Of a DNA stretch of 64,000 bases, positions 63,081-64,000 are shown in pieces. The notes under the pieces were generated by a model, which did not search any database, was not told the DNA's origin, and saw nothing but the letters and a program-made list of their open reading frames with translations. The DNA comes from Albugo candida (taxonomy: Eukaryota; Oomycota; Peronosporomycetes; Albuginales; Albuginaceae). The position numbers and the translations under genes are program-made. The stretch covers positions 1 through 64,000 of the forward strand of contig CAJNAR010000023.1 in assembly GCA_905220665.1 (NCBI GenBank), given 5' to 3'. Positions within the stretch are counted from its first letter, which is position 1. Each line of letters begins with the position of its first letter.

Positions 63081-63984
63081 TCAACCTCATTTCACCATCT
63101 TGTTGTGAGAGGTGAAGTGTTGTGTGTTCCTCAGGAAAAAAGCTGAGATTGACAGAAAGCTCAGCGATGTCACCATGGAGAAGTCCACGCCATCTACCTC
63201 CAAAACATTGCGACCAACACTTTATGCAAACGTCGGAGCGGAAGAAGGATATGATCACATTGGTTGGAAGTAAACGACAATGATGACCCAGAATCCATAT
63301 CACTGGTCCATCGGTGAGATATTGGACCCAGTGGTCGTTGGTGTAGAATGTCGGAGCAGTACACATGAATAAAAGTTCCAACAACGCGAGAGCTTTCATT
63401 GCTCGAGTCAAACCGATAACGATGTCCGGCACTGACGTCCACCACGGCATTACTTTCTCGAACAATACCGATCGCTTGGAGGGAACTTTTCCACCAACGT
63501 GGCGACTCCATCGCGTCGCAAACGTAACATCTTCGCCCAGATTGTGTGTTGCTAAAACGCGATTTATCATAAGTAGATGCGCCACTTCATCCAAAGCTTT
63601 ATCATTCGACTCCATACACGCGAGTAGCACACCATTCATCGTGATCGGATGATCAAGTGCCACTCGGATGATTTTGTTCGGATTCGTGCAGAACTGGATT
63701 ATCTTTCGCATATGAGGGATGCAAGAATCCGCTTGAACCAGCTAGTCCGGTCGGAGCGAGTGAAGGGCATTTTTGGAATCGATTTCCATTAGCTCCCCTA
63801 TTTCACCAACTCGGGTTGGTCGCTCCGATTTCTCGATCGTTGTATGACGTTTTTGATAAAAGTGTGCCGCCTCTTTCGAGGTGGCCACCTCTTGTGGCAT
63901 CCGTGCTTTCACGGGGATGATTTGAACGCGATTTCCATTCTCCGGATTGGCAACCGCTTTTACTTCTTCGATCTCCACCTCCAT
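63052..63984 (-). pseudogene. LINE ORF1
   Basis: The frame starts at ATG 63984 (MEVEIEEVKAVANPENG) and ends at TAA 63052-63054. It is broken by a single in-frame TAG at 63742-63744, after which it stays open for 229 codons. There is no clear RNA-recognition or zinc-knuckle motif. The C-terminal half is rich in W, C and H (CIKCWSQCFGGRWRGLL) and may bind nucleic acid. The true start could lie beyond the window. Confidence 0.75.
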
Positions 63985-64000
63985 AGTTGCGAGTACAGAA

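Larger units (their letters stand above)
58576..64000 (-). mobile_element. Long LINE (non-LTR retrotransposon), nearly complete, inactivated
   Basis: Minus-strand element running from beyond the right edge to its 3' end near 58576 (CTAGTAATATAGACACCTTC; no poly-A). Order: ORF1, then ORF2 with apurinic-type endonuclease, reverse transcriptase and a C-terminal zf-RVT zinc finger, as in plant L1-type elements. It carries three in-frame stops (63742, 62808, 59843) and two one-base frame breaks (about 60965 and 60670), so this copy cannot move as sequenced. Confidence 0.95.

Overview
The window begins in a telomere: about 1 kb of CCCTAAA and CACTAAA repeats at the left edge. It is therefore a chromosome end of a eukaryote. 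The plant-type telomere unit, very short introns (48-112 bp), tightly packed intron-poor genes, small secreted cysteine-bearing proteins and tRNA-derived SINEs fit an oomycete, possibly a white rust (Albugo). The species is an inference; I could not run a search.

Layout. 1-1004: telomere. 1005-13.1 kb: gene-poor subtelomere with one convincing gene, a secreted 12-cysteine protein at 6.4-7.0 kb, plus two SINE copies at 10.65-11.16 kb. 13.1-19.4 kb: a nested transposable-element island. It holds a nuclear copy of mitochondrial cox1 split by a 709-bp terminal-inverted-repeat element, two more inverted-repeat elements, and a decayed copia retrotransposon with both LTRs. 19.4-23.3 kb: mostly empty, with a 74-bp-arm palindrome.

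23.3-36.2 kb is a housekeeping island: a CLEC16A-like FPL-domain protein, a broken secreted cysteine-rich protein (26.6-28.3 kb), a TFIIB-like factor, a C2H2 zinc-finger protein, a DNL/Zim17-type mitochondrial zinc protein, threonine synthase, and an LRR/coiled-coil protein.

36.2-57.5 kb is an old tandem segmental duplication (units about 8-9 kb, a third copy partial). It carries a diverged family of small secreted proteins with a shared upstream block. One member has been split near its start codon by a 5'-truncated LINE with a 12-bp target-site duplication. 58.6-64 kb holds a long LINE on the minus strand with ORF1, endonuclease, reverse transcriptase and a C-terminal zinc finger.

Two patterns cut across the window. 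Several clear genes need a one-base frame correction, mostly as if one base were missing and often at a short homopolymer; this may be residual assembly error. Separately, five otherwise continuous reading frames contain an in-frame TAA or TAG, one of them in a block that resembles human CLEC16A. Base substitutions of this kind are harder to blame on indel errors, so pseudogene decay, or less likely readthrough, deserves checking.
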